This document shows, piece by piece, positions 25,503-33,859 of a stretch of 64,000 nt of DNA (its first letter is position 1; each line of letters starts with the position of its first letter). Under the pieces are notes generated by a model, which was not told the DNA's origin, ran no database searches, and was given only the letters and a program-made list of their open reading frames with translations. Both the position numbers and the translations under genes were made by a program. This DNA is from CAZVON01 sp964628435 (lineage in GTDB: Bacteria; Patescibacteriota; Microgenomatia; Levybacterales; UBA12049): positions 1 through 64,000 of the forward strand of contig CAZVON010000003.1 in the NCBI GenBank assembly GCA_964628435.1, given 5' to 3'.

Positions 25503-26637
25503 AAATATTTCTTCACATTCATTTTTGCTCCTTGCTCACTATGCAACTTTTGCATATCAGGATTTATTGTTTGAATACCTAACGGAAAACAAGGCAAAAA
25601 AAGTTACAAAAATGAATTTTCCGCTGCCGGAATTACCTTACTTAAAACACCTGGAAATTACCGAAACACAAAATGGAAAACAAGTAAAAAAAGTAAAAAT
25701 CTTCTCTTTGCATCAACCTGTTTTATTAGCATATACATTCCAATCGTTACAGCTTATTTTTCTTATATTATTTTCCGCAAAAAAATACGATCTTATTATT
25801 GCCGAAGATTCTTTAATGGCATTTCTATCCATACTTCTAAGATTTTTTGGGAGGTGTAAAAAAATAATTTTTTATTCTCATGGAGTAGACAAACAAAGAT
25901 TTTCTTTCCCGCTCTTTAATTGGTTCTATCAACAACTGGATACATTCTCATCCACCAACAGCGATTTTAACTGGTTTCTTAATAGAAATTTCTACAAGAT
26001 TAGAGAAGATCAAGGAATTCCCAGAAAAAGACTCTTCTGGATTCCAGCATCAGTACCGATTAAGTCTTTGAAAAGAAAAGAAAATGTATTTAACCACACA
26101 ATAGTGTTTCTTGGCGTAGTAAACAAAAAAAACGGAGCTCATGTTTTTTGCGACATTGTAAAAGAAATAAAAACAACAATACCGGACATTCGGTTGGATA
26201 TTATTGGAAATGGAGATCTTCTGCAAACTTTAAAGAAACAAATCGCTCACTACGCACTGGAAGAAAATATTAGATTACTAGGCCTAAAAGAATTTAAGGA
26301 TTTTTCGCAGATATTAACGGAGTATACCATAGGAATCGCTCCCTACGAAGACAAATTCGACACTCTTACCGCAACGAGTGACTCAATGAAAATGCGAGTT
26401 TATTTAGCCGCAGGATTGCCTGTTATCATCACAAAGGGCTTTATTTTTTCGAAAGAAATAGATGAAAATAAAGTAGGTTTTGCTGTGGATTTTAAGGCAG
26501 AAAAATTTGCACAAGCAGTAAGTAGTATCCTTAATAATCAACAACTTGCGGAAAATCTTAGAAAAAGGGCATTAGAATATTCAAAAGAAACCGATGTTCA
26601 CGCTATCTATGACAAAACCTTTTCTTCAATTTTATAG
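25486..26637 (+). CDS. GT4 family glycosyltransferase
   Basis: 383 residues beginning at an ATG inside the end of the SDR gene, with AGGA a few bases upstream as ribosome-binding site. The N-terminal half has the GT-B pattern (IIAEDSLMAFLSILLRF, KIIFYSHGVDKQRF). The C-terminal half has IVFLGVVNKKNGAHVFCDIV, DIIGNGDLLQTL, IRLLGLKEFKDF, IGIAPYEDK and KMRVYLAAGLPVIITKG, the usual donor-binding order, with the EX7E motif not obvious. It transfers a sugar from a nucleotide donor to a lipid-linked acceptor at the inner membrane face. It is the last gene of the plus-strand block and ends in TAG, two bases before the convergent aminotransferase. Confidence 0.8.
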   Translation: MEECIKNISSHSFLLLAHYATFAYQDLLFEYLTENKAKKVTKMNFPLPELPYLKHLEITETQNGKQVKKVKIFSLHQPVLLAYTFQSLQLIFLILFSAKKYDLIIAEDSLMAFLSILLRFFGRCKKIIFYSHGVDKQRFSFPLFNWFYQQLDTFSSTNSDFNWFLNRNFYKIREDQGIPRKRLFWIPASVPIKSLKRKENVFNHTIVFLGVVNKKNGAHVFCDIVKEIKTTIPDIRLDIIGNGDLLQTLKKQIAHYALEENIRLLGLKEFKDFSQILTEYTIGIAPYEDKFDTLTATSDSMKMRVYLAAGLPVIITKGFIFSKEIDENKVGFAVDFKAEKFAQAVSSILNNQQLAENLRKRALEYSKETDVHAIYDKTFSSIL

Positions 26638-26639
26638 AA

Positions 26640-27746
26640 TTATAAATAGTACTTTTTAACTAAATCCGCAATATATTCTCTATCCTTTTTTGTTACCCAC
26701 CAGCCAACCGGCAAACAAACCATGTGCTTACTGAAATCATCAACACCCGGTAAATGCGATACGAATTGCCTGGTAACCGGATGATTATCGTTTCTTCTGT
26801 GCACTTGAGAAGCCATAACGCCATGAGCTTTCATATATTCCATAAATGGTTCGACATCTTTTACTTTCATAGTAAATAACCAATAGCTTGAGAGATAATC
26901 CGGCATTTCCTTCATTAATTCAATCTCTGGGATGTTGACGAAAGAGTCCATATAGTAGCGAGCATTTCCCCGGTGCGCAGATAGTATCTTGGTAATATGC
27001 TTAAGATTTTCAATACCAATCGATGCGTTGACATCATTCATATGAAATTTATATCCCCAATCATAAATATCTTTTTCTATACGGTAATCTTTTGATCTTT
27101 TTCTCCTATCTATACCAAAATATCTTTTTAAAACAGCTCTTTCGTAATTTTCATTGGTTTTAACAATCAGGGCACCCCCGTCTACGGTTGTAAGATGTTT
27201 TATTGCCTGAAAAGAGAAACAGGTATAGTCAGCAGCGTGACCTACTTTTTTTCCTTTATATAAAGACCCAAAAGCATGGGCTGCATCTTCTATAATTAGA
27301 ATTCCGGGAGCTATTTTTCTAATCGCGTCTATATCGCACGGATATCCGCCCCAGTCGACCACCATAATGGCTTTTGTTTTCTTTGTAATTTTGCTTTTAA
27401 TACTTTGAGGATCGATATTGCCTGTATTTGGTTCCACATCTGCCCATACAATTTTGGCGTTATGAGCAAGAATAGGCCAATTGGTTGCCGTGCATGTCAT
27501 AGGAGTTGTAATCACTTCATCCCCTTCTTGTACATTACAAAGATCAAGTGCTAAATGAAGAGCCGTAGTACCACTATTTACGGTAGCAACGTATGGAACA
27601 TTAAGAAATTCACATAAGTTTTTTTCAAATTCTTCAACTTGAGGCCCCTGTGTTATATATCCTGAATATAGAACGGTTTTGAGAATATCAATAACCGTAG
27701 GCGCCATAAAAACTTTAAATAAAGGAATTTGCTGATCTTGTAACAT
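26640..27746 (-). CDS. DegT/DnrJ/EryC1/StrS sugar aminotransferase
   Basis: 368 residues. PLP-binding features are complete: VNSGTTALHLAL for the phosphate, EDAAHAFGS with Asp154, and the Schiff-base Lys183 in SFQAIKHLTTVDGG. It converts a keto sugar nucleotide (3- or 4-keto) to the amino sugar using glutamate. Resemblance to perosamine- and 4-amino-type synthases is general; position and donor cannot be fixed. It is the last gene of the minus block that starts at 34973 and lies 14 bases after the ColD-like gene. The amino group it makes is a possible acceptor for the hexapeptide acyltransferase at 22861 (inference). Confidence 0.88.
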   Translation of the reverse strand: MLQDQQIPLFKVFMAPTVIDILKTVLYSGYITQGPQVEEFEKNLCEFLNVPYVATVNSGTTALHLALDLCNVQEGDEVITTPMTCTATNWPILAHNAKIVWADVEPNTGNIDPQSIKSKITKKTKAIMVVDWGGYPCDIDAIRKIAPGILIIEDAAHAFGSLYKGKKVGHAADYTCFSFQAIKHLTTVDGGALIVKTNENYERAVLKRYFGIDRRKRSKDYRIEKDIYDWGYKFHMNDVNASIGIENLKHITKILSAHRGNARYYMDSFVNIPEIELMKEMPDYLSSYWLFTMKVKDVEPFMEYMKAHGVMASQVHRRNDNHPVTRQFVSHLPGVDDFSKHMVCLPVGWWVTKKDREYIADLVKKYYL

Positions 27747-27760
27747 ATTTTATAAAACTC

Positions 27761-28942
27761 CTATTTTGTGAAAATATCAACAATTGTTGCCATCTCTTCT
27801 TTGGTTAATTCAGGATTGTTGCCAAAGTACAATCCTTGCTCGTGAACTAATTGAGCATTGGAATTTTTCATTGTGTCGGCATATTCTGACATATATTTTT
27901 TAAAAAATGGCTGCATAACCATGTCTCCTCCGACAATCGGTCGTATCTCCACAACCCCTTCGCACCGGCCAACGAGTTCGTCGCGAATTTCTTTTGTCCT
28001 ACAAACTACCGGAACAGCAAAATTAGACAATAGATCGATATGATCCGATTTTATCGGAAAATATTTCTTATTATTTTTGTAAATCGGTGTTGCCATTGTG
28101 TAAAAATTATTTTTCCTTTTTTCAATAATTTCATCTAAAAACTGAAGCTGAATATTTCCTATAAAACCATTTATTTCCGTAGTTCGAAGATTATATCCCA
28201 AATCATAAAATGTATACCTCGAATAAAAAGTAGAATTTACATTATGCTTGCTTCGTATGGTTAGCTGTTTGTTTTGAGTAAGATTCCTATCCCATCCATG
28301 TGCCCTAACTAAATGAAGCATCGTTTCTAGTTCTTCATCGTCTGTACAAATTGCCCCACCCTCTATGGTTGACATATGATGACCAACATAAAAAGAAAAA
28401 GTGCTTGCCAGTCCAAAATTTCCTAATTTTTTACCTTTGTATATAGATCCTAAAGACTCGCAATTATCCTCCGCTAAAATTATGTTGTTTTTTTTGCAAA
28501 TCTGTGCAATTTCGTCAAGATCATCACAAAATCCAAGCAAATTTGTTACAAGAAGCATTTTTAAATTATGCTTTTTAAGCGTTTTTTCTAGAGCATTACT
28601 AGAAACATTTAACGTATCCAGCTCTATATCTACAGGAACCGCCTTGAGACCAAGCTGTATTAAAGGCATTACGTCAGTAGACCAAGTTAAAGAAGAGAAT
28701 CCAACTTTATCTCCTTTCTTAAGTCTTCCTAAGTTTAGTAAAGCCTGAATTAAAGCAAGATTGGCCGAGCTACCACTATTTACAAACAAGCAATACTTTC
28801 GCCCTTGATACTTGGCAAAACTTTTCTCAAACTTTGCACACTCTGGTCCAATACTAAGCTTTTCAGCCCTTTTTATAAAATCGCAAAGCTTATTTTTTGT
28901 TTCTTTTTCATTATAAAATGTTGACTTAATCAATGGTATCAT
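27761..28942 (-). CDS. ColD-like PLP-dependent sugar 3-dehydratase
   Basis: 393 residues of the same fold type as the aminotransferase below it, but the Schiff-base Lys is replaced by His188 in YVGHHMSTIEGG. This substitution defines the 3-deoxygenating branch (ColD, and RfbH/E1). The [2Fe-2S] cysteine cluster of RfbH/E1 is missing; the region instead reads RAHGWDRNL and LGYNLRTTEINGFIG, as in ColD. It therefore should remove the 3-hydroxyl of a 4-keto-6-deoxy sugar without an external reductase, using glutamate for PMP. ColD itself uses GDP-4-keto-6-deoxymannose; here the donor nucleotide is uncertain, since CDP-sugar genes are the ones seen nearby. An extended -10 lies 6 bases before the ATG. 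Confidence 0.82.
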   Translation of the reverse strand: MIPLIKSTFYNEKETKNKLCDFIKRAEKLSIGPECAKFEKSFAKYQGRKYCLFVNSGSSANLALIQALLNLGRLKKGDKVGFSSLTWSTDVMPLIQLGLKAVPVDIELDTLNVSSNALEKTLKKHNLKMLLVTNLLGFCDDLDEIAQICKKNNIILAEDNCESLGSIYKGKKLGNFGLASTFSFYVGHHMSTIEGGAICTDDEELETMLHLVRAHGWDRNLTQNKQLTIRSKHNVNSTFYSRYTFYDLGYNLRTTEINGFIGNIQLQFLDEIIEKRKNNFYTMATPIYKNNKKYFPIKSDHIDLLSNFAVPVVCRTKEIRDELVGRCEGVVEIRPIVGGDMVMQPFFKKYMSEYADTMKNSNAQLVHEQGLYFGNNPELTKEEMATIVDIFTK

Positions 28943-28948
28943 ATTGCT

Positions 28949-28957
28949 ATTATAGCA
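28949..28957 (-). promoter_or_regulatory. Extended -10 TGCTATAAT, near-leaderless start of the ColD-like gene
   Basis: The minus strand reads TGCTATAAT, then six bases and the ATG at 28942. The TGn extension may compensate for the lack of a -35. It lies just beyond the stop codon of the upstream gene, so the ColD-like and aminotransferase genes can be expressed separately. Confidence 0.55.
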
Positions 28958-28963
28958 TTTCTT

Positions 28964-29803
28964 TTACTTCTTCCCTAACCATTGGTGGAATAAGTAAAGT
29001 ATTTTTAAAAAAATGGCGAGTACTTTTTTTGTGAATAAAAGAATTACAAAAATCAAAATTAAAACCTTAAAGAATACTCTTGTCAAAAGATTTATTTGTG
29101 TTTTATAGTTTCTCTTAAAACCCTGCATAAAAGGATTTACATCTACTTTATAAAAGGGGACTCTTGGGATTTTTAATCTCGTAATAAAAAAAGGAATAGG
29201 AAGAAGTAAAAAATACGCTACGATATATAGAAAGAGATTATCCTCTAATACTATTTTTTTGCTCTTTTTCAGCACAAATCTTATCAATTCTTCTTTGTTA
29301 TTTAACAAAGAAATTTTATCGAAAATGTGTCTTGTTGTAAAAGTAGGCTCAACAGTAGAAATTCCCACACCTTTTCCTGATTTGCCATATAATGATTCAA
29401 GTTCGAAATAATAATCTTTGTCTTTAGCATTGTGTATTATTGGAAATCCAAAAGGGAAAAGTGGATATCCTCCAAATTCTTTCGCCTTATAAACATTTTG
29501 ATAGTACCAATTATTTTCTTTTTTTTTCTTTAATCTAAAAACAAAAGAATCTGTACTGATTCTGTCATATGTAAGAAATCGAATAGCAATTGTTCCTAAA
29601 AAATCATCCTTTGATTTAAATTCACCAATAACCTTATCTCCTAGAAACAACTCACTGCCTTCTTGAAATCTAAGATTTGAAGAAGGATAGTTATATTCAA
29701 AAGAAAAAAATGGAATATTTTTGTTGGTAATAAAACCATGTATTAATAACAGCAAAAGTGCAAAAAAATAGACAAAAGAGAACGCAATAAGCTTTTTTTT
29801 CAT
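28964..29803 (-). CDS. Membrane-anchored protein of unknown function
   Basis: 279 residues, no family recognised. An N-terminal helix (about 5-25) acts as signal or anchor. Residues ~30-175 form an outside, beta-rich domain with aromatic pairs (FFSFEYNYPSSNLRF, NNWYYQNVYKAKEFGGYPLFPFGFPI). Two hydrophobic helices follow, around 190-210 and 245-265, with a basic end. The outside domain has the look of the ligand-binding jelly-roll regions in the GT-C proteins of this window, so a glycan-binding or accessory role is conceivable but unproven. It lies 3 bases after a GT2 gene and ends 21 bases before the ColD-like gene; tight packing says it belongs to the same unit. Confidence 0.6.
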   Translation of the reverse strand: MKKKLIAFSFVYFFALLLLLIHGFITNKNIPFFSFEYNYPSSNLRFQEGSELFLGDKVIGEFKSKDDFLGTIAIRFLTYDRISTDSFVFRLKKKKENNWYYQNVYKAKEFGGYPLFPFGFPIIHNAKDKDYYFELESLYGKSGKGVGISTVEPTFTTRHIFDKISLLNNKEELIRFVLKKSKKIVLEDNLFLYIVAYFLLLPIPFFITRLKIPRVPFYKVDVNPFMQGFKRNYKTQINLLTRVFFKVLILIFVILLFTKKVLAIFLKILYLFHQWLGKK

Positions 29804-29806
29804 GAT

Positions 29807-30862
29807 TTAATCAATATATTCCTCTAAACCCGATATTAAGTAATAATAGTATGAAAAACGAACGCTTCTCGTCAGACGAGGAATAAAATCTGCATCCTTT
29901 GTCGCTCTCATATATGTTTGTATATAGCGTCGTTTCTTGAGAATTGCTGGTAAGTTAAATAGATTCCAGGCAATAGCTTTTTGAATAGATAAAGCTATGT
30001 CTATTCTTCTTCTTATGATAAGATACATAAAAGATTGTACTTGAAGCATTACGATCATTTGCGGTAGCATAATACAAAGATATTCCCATGACAAATTTTT
30101 TAAATATGTTGAAAGTCTATTTTTCTCTCCATGAAATATCACCAATGAGCGAACCATCTTATTAACAGCCCCTCCCCCAACGTGAAATGCAAATGCTTTT
30201 GGAATATAAAGAATTTTATAACCAGCTACCCAAATCCGCATAGACAAATCTGTATCTTCATACGCAGTAAAATAGTCCATGTCGAATATACTCTCATCAT
30301 ATTTTTTAGTTTTTGGTAAAACTACTTTATGCAAAACATCAGTCTTAATAAGCATTACTGCTCCTTTTGTTGAAAAAATTTCCATTTGCTTGTTGTATTG
30401 ATCAAGGTGTTGATCTTTTCCGTATCCAAAGTGGTAGAGAAGTCCGTTCATGAGAAAAAAAGATCCGATTGAGTCAATTTTGCTTTTTTTTGAATGCATA
30501 AGAATCTTGGGTTGAACCGCCCCTATTTTTTGATCTTGATACAAAGATTTTACTAACTCTTCGAGAAGACGTTTATCCAAAACGGTGTCTGTGTTTAAAA
30601 GAAGCATTGCATCTCCTTTTATCTTTTTATGGATACCTTCATGAGCTGCTGAAAATCCGCGATTTTCAGAATTTCTATAGAGATTTATCTGAGGATAATT
30701 ACTCGTAATATACTCAACACTACCATCTGTTGACCCATTATCTATGTATAAAATTGCAATGTTTTTATAAGTACCTTTGATCAATGAATCGATACATTCT
30801 TTTAGAAATCGCTTTGCGTTATATCCTACCATTACCACTGAAACAAGCGGCTTTTTTTGCAT
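29807..30862 (-). CDS. GT2 family glycosyltransferase (rhamnosyltransferase-like)
   Basis: 351 residues. VVMVGYNAKRFLKECIDSL opens the GT-A domain; DNGSTDGS at 41-48, RGFSAAHEG and LLLNTDT at 87-93 (metal site) follow, then EIFSTKGAVMLIK and AYEDTDLSMR with the catalytic acid region. The plan matches GT2 enzymes that add rhamnose or similar sugars in O-antigen loci. A hydrophobic stretch near 270-290 may touch the membrane. It is a tandem paralogue of the upstream gene at 30879, sharing the EIFSTKGA.MLIK block and the RLTRSVR..YYY end. Donor sugar unknown. Confidence 0.85.
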   Translation of the reverse strand: MQKKPLVSVVMVGYNAKRFLKECIDSLIKGTYKNIAILYIDNGSTDGSVEYITSNYPQINLYRNSENRGFSAAHEGIHKKIKGDAMLLLNTDTVLDKRLLEELVKSLYQDQKIGAVQPKILMHSKKSKIDSIGSFFLMNGLLYHFGYGKDQHLDQYNKQMEIFSTKGAVMLIKTDVLHKVVLPKTKKYDESIFDMDYFTAYEDTDLSMRIWVAGYKILYIPKAFAFHVGGGAVNKMVRSLVIFHGEKNRLSTYLKNLSWEYLCIMLPQMIVMLQVQSFMYLIIRRRIDIALSIQKAIAWNLFNLPAILKKRRYIQTYMRATKDADFIPRLTRSVRFSYYYYLISGLEEYID

Positions 30863-30878
30863 ATTATGTTTTAAATTA

Positions 30879-31907
30879 TTAATCTTTATATTTTTCTATT
30901 CCCCCAAAAAACTGATACCAATAATATTTTAATCTTACGCTTCTCGTGAGCCGAGGAATAAATTCATCATCTGAAATCTTTCTAATGTGTTCCTGAACAA
31001 ATTTTCTTTTTTTTAAGATTGATTGAATATTAATAACATTCCAAAGTATGCCTCTTTCCACAGCAAGCGCGTAAGTAAATCTTCCAGTAATAATATATCC
31101 AAAACATGCAACCTGGTACATACACAACATAAGTGGCATTACTCTTAAGATATATTTAATTGAAAAATTTTTTAAATAAGAATATATTCTATTTTTGTAT
31201 GAATGAAATAAAATATTTGTGTGCATAATACTCTTTGACGTAGCTCCTCCCTTGTGATACACGGTCTCTGTAGGATCATAGACGATTGTATATCCTGCTA
31301 ATAATATTCTTATGCAGAAATCTGTGTCTTCAAAATATGCAAAAAAATCTCCGTCAAATAGTCCTGTTTTATCAACAACCTCTTTTTTTATTAGCATACA
31401 CGCTCCCTTTGTTGAAAAAATTTCCATTTGCTTGTTGTACTCGGGCAAATTTGGATCTCTCTCTCGACCTATGTGATAAAGGTCTCCATTTCCTAAAAAA
31501 AGGCATCCAATTGAGTCAATTTGTTTTTTACTTGGAGATAAAACCAGTTTTGGTTGAACTGCTCCTATTTTTTTGTTTGAGTATAAGACTTTTGTTAAAG
31601 TCGCTAAAATCTTTTTTGGCACAATAGCATCGGTGTTAAGAAGTAAAATAGCCTGGCCCATTGCTTTTTTCATACCGATTTCAAACCCTCCACCAACTCC
31701 AAGATTTTCCTCATTAACAAAAATTTTTAAAGAGGGATAATTTTTTCTTACGAAATCAGCGGAATCATCAACTGATGCATTATCGACAAAAATAATTTCT
31801 ATATTGCTATAACTAACATGAGTAATCGCATCAAGACAATCTTTTAAAAAAGACCTACCGTTCCAATTTACAATAATTACCGACACTAGAATATCTCTTT
31901 CTGACAT
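30879..31907 (-). CDS. GT2 family glycosyltransferase (rhamnosyltransferase-like), tandem paralogue
   Basis: 342 residues from the ATG at 31907. An earlier ATG at 31970 would add 21 residues lying inside the upstream SDR gene with no GT2 character. VIIVNWNGRSFLKDCLDAI, VDNASVDDS, LGVGGGFEIG, LLLNTDA and YFEDTDFCIR are the GT2 landmarks in order. The EIFSTKGACMLIKK block and C-terminal RLTRSVRLKYYWY are shared with the next gene, showing duplication followed by divergence. The enzyme probably adds one residue to the repeating unit; the pair may add the same or related sugars in succession. One base separates it from the SDR stop codon. Confidence 0.85.
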   Translation of the reverse strand: MSERDILVSVIIVNWNGRSFLKDCLDAITHVSYSNIEIIFVDNASVDDSADFVRKNYPSLKIFVNEENLGVGGGFEIGMKKAMGQAILLLNTDAIVPKKILATLTKVLYSNKKIGAVQPKLVLSPSKKQIDSIGCLFLGNGDLYHIGRERDPNLPEYNKQMEIFSTKGACMLIKKEVVDKTGLFDGDFFAYFEDTDFCIRILLAGYTIVYDPTETVYHKGGATSKSIMHTNILFHSYKNRIYSYLKNFSIKYILRVMPLMLCMYQVACFGYIITGRFTYALAVERGILWNVINIQSILKKRKFVQEHIRKISDDEFIPRLTRSVRLKYYWYQFFGGIEKYKD

Positions 31908-31908
31908 A

Positions 31909-32847
31909 TTATAAAGATCTGTTGCCAAAGTAACTCTTATACCATTCAAATGTTCTTCTAACCCCGTCATCTAGGGATACTTTTGGTTCCCATTTTAAAT
32001 GTTTTTTTGCTTTGGCAAAAGAAACATATTGCGATCTAATCTCATCTTCTCGACGATCTTTTGTTTTAAGAATTTTAATATTGTCTCCAGACTGCTGAAT
32101 TATTTTTTCTACAAGTTCTCTTACGGTTATTGTATTTCCACCTCCAAAATTAAATATTCTGTTTTCCTCAATTTCCTCTATGCTTACTGTTGCAAGATCA
32201 ATATAAGCAGCAATTGCATCATCTATATACAAAAAATCACGAACAGCGCTTCCTCCCCATAGCGATACCTCATTTTTTGTAAGTATTTCTTTTATGGTTT
32301 TTGGCACTAATCTTGTAAAATTCAAATCACCTGGTCCATAAATATTTACAAATCGGGGTATTAATACGGGTAACCTATACGTATCTGCATATGATTGAGC
32401 AATTAAATCCGTACAAGCCTTAGATGTTTCATAAGGTCTTGAGGGCTTAGGAGTGTAACTTTCAAGATACGGAACATCATTTTTTCCATATACATGCGAC
32501 GTGGACGCCACAATAATCCTGTCCACATTTCTTTCTCTGCACATCTCTAGAATATTGAGTGTTCCATCAATATTTACTTTAAATGTTGAATACGGATCTT
32601 TTTTCCCCGATTCAACTACTGATTCTCCTGCAAGATGGTAGCATATTTCAATCTTACGATCTTTAATTATTCTGTCTATTGATTCGTAATCAAGAATATC
32701 TGCTTGAAGTGTCTGCTTATCTGAAACCTGAAGAGACACGCCGTATACATTTGCTCCGAGTATAAATAATTTATTAAATAAATGCCTTCCGATAAAACCA
32801 CTTGCGCCAGTAATAAGAACATTTCTTCCTCTTAACTTCTTAAACAT
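31909..32847 (-). CDS. CDP-glucose 4,6-dehydratase-like SDR
   Basis: 312 residues. GASGFIG at 14-20 binds NAD; STSHVYG at 115-121 and YETSK at 139-143 are catalytic. ETSKACTDLIAQSYADTY, NIYGPGDLNFTRLVPKTI and the late ETS-like end (DEIRSQYVSFAKAKKHLKW, TFEWYK) resemble RfbG and related NDP-hexose 4,6-dehydratases. With RfbF at 16338 it could convert CDP-glucose to CDP-4-keto-6-deoxyglucose. A reductase or epimerase such as GDP-4-keto-6-deoxymannose reductase is the main alternative, as the protein is shorter than typical RfbG (~355). It overlaps the upstream GT2 by 8 bases. Confidence 0.72.
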   Translation of the reverse strand: MFKKLRGRNVLITGASGFIGRHLFNKLFILGANVYGVSLQVSDKQTLQADILDYESIDRIIKDRKIEICYHLAGESVVESGKKDPYSTFKVNIDGTLNILEMCRERNVDRIIVASTSHVYGKNDVPYLESYTPKPSRPYETSKACTDLIAQSYADTYRLPVLIPRFVNIYGPGDLNFTRLVPKTIKEILTKNEVSLWGGSAVRDFLYIDDAIAAYIDLATVSIEEIEENRIFNFGGGNTITVRELVEKIIQQSGDNIKILKTKDRREDEIRSQYVSFAKAKKHLKWEPKVSLDDGVRRTFEWYKSYFGNRSL

Positions 32848-33859
32848 ATTTTTGCACTACAGATTTTATTGTCACAAAAGAATAAATCAAGAAGAGAGCA
32901 AAGCAAAGTAACGGATGAATAAACCAGGCAGAATCAGAAATTTTCAGATAACCTCTTAAAGCGTCAACCGCTGGTTTGATAAATGTTATTGAATAAATAA
33001 TAAATTTTACAAGTTTTAGCTTATCTGCAGACATAAACACACTATATCTTCTATACTTATTGCTTTTTATATAATATTGCTCCATAAAAAGTTTTCTTCT
33101 GTATAGAAAACTAGAAATATTTTTATAGCCAGTTAAATGTATAATGTCATCCTTTATAAATGCATACTTATTAAAACCTTTTTTTATAAGATCTACATTA
33201 ACATCAATATGAAAAAAGTGGTTCGCGTCAATTTGAGCATTGTTTATTAATATATCTCTTTTAATAAGAAATCCATTCGCACCAAGAGTAGGAACTCTAT
33301 TTGATTCAAACGAAACAATATAGTATTTACCCTTATCCATTGCCGAACCCAGTAAATTATATTTATTATACAGATACGAAAGTCTATCTGATTTTCCTAG
33401 ATAAAATGACAGAGGATCTCCACCACCAAAAAGTGAAAAATACCTATCGAGCATGGAGGTTTTTTTATCGTAGTTGTATCTAAGCGTTTCTACACCAACC
33501 ACATCTTTTTCTTTAAGGATTGGCATAACCATATTTACCAACCAAAAACTATGAGGAAGTACATTATCATGATCAATCATAAGTAGGAGTTCGCCTGATG
33601 CTTTTCTTACTGCGACACCCTTATTGTATTCTGCGTTTTGGATATCAGGCGAAATAGATAGAAAAACAGCATCAAACTCTTTTGCAATCTGAAATGTATT
33701 ATCAGTAGAACCTCCGTCCGCGAGTAATATATTCACTTTTTTTTGAGGATAGTTTTGCTTTCTTATACTTTCAAGGCATTTTTTCAGTGTTCTTTCAGAA
33801 TTAAAAGTTGCAATAACTACTGTAATACTTGGAAAGCGAGATAATCTATTATTCCTCAT
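32840..33859 (-). CDS. GT2 family glycosyltransferase with C-terminal membrane helices
   Basis: 339 residues. SITVVIATFNSERTLKKCLESI, LLADGGSTDNT at 45-55, AEYNKGVAVRKASGE and MIDHDNV (DHD at 96-98) define the GT-A domain. GANGFLIKRDIL is the acceptor-side segment. Two or three hydrophobic segments fall after residue 280. The combination of ADGGSTD and a membrane tail is seen in GT2 enzymes that load polyprenyl phosphate or elongate lipid-linked glycans. It overlaps the GT4 gene upstream by 11 bases and the SDR gene downstream by 8, so it is firmly within the operon. Confidence 0.83.
   Translation of the reverse strand: MRNNRLSRFPSITVVIATFNSERTLKKCLESIRKQNYPQKKVNILLADGGSTDNTFQIAKEFDAVFLSISPDIQNAEYNKGVAVRKASGELLLMIDHDNVLPHSFWLVNMVMPILKEKDVVGVETLRYNYDKKTSMLDRYFSLFGGGDPLSFYLGKSDRLSYLYNKYNLLGSAMDKGKYYIVSFESNRVPTLGANGFLIKRDILINNAQIDANHFFHIDVNVDLIKKGFNKYAFIKDDIIHLTGYKNISSFLYRRKLFMEQYYIKSNKYRRYSVFMSADKLKLVKFIIYSITFIKPAVDALRGYLKISDSAWFIHPLLCFALFLIYSFVTIKSVVQKYV

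Noticed and set aside
31908..31913. TATAAT touching the ATG of the GT2 gene at 31907 as a promoter
   Set aside because: With no spacing, transcription would begin inside the gene; it overlaps the upstream TAA and is probably chance.
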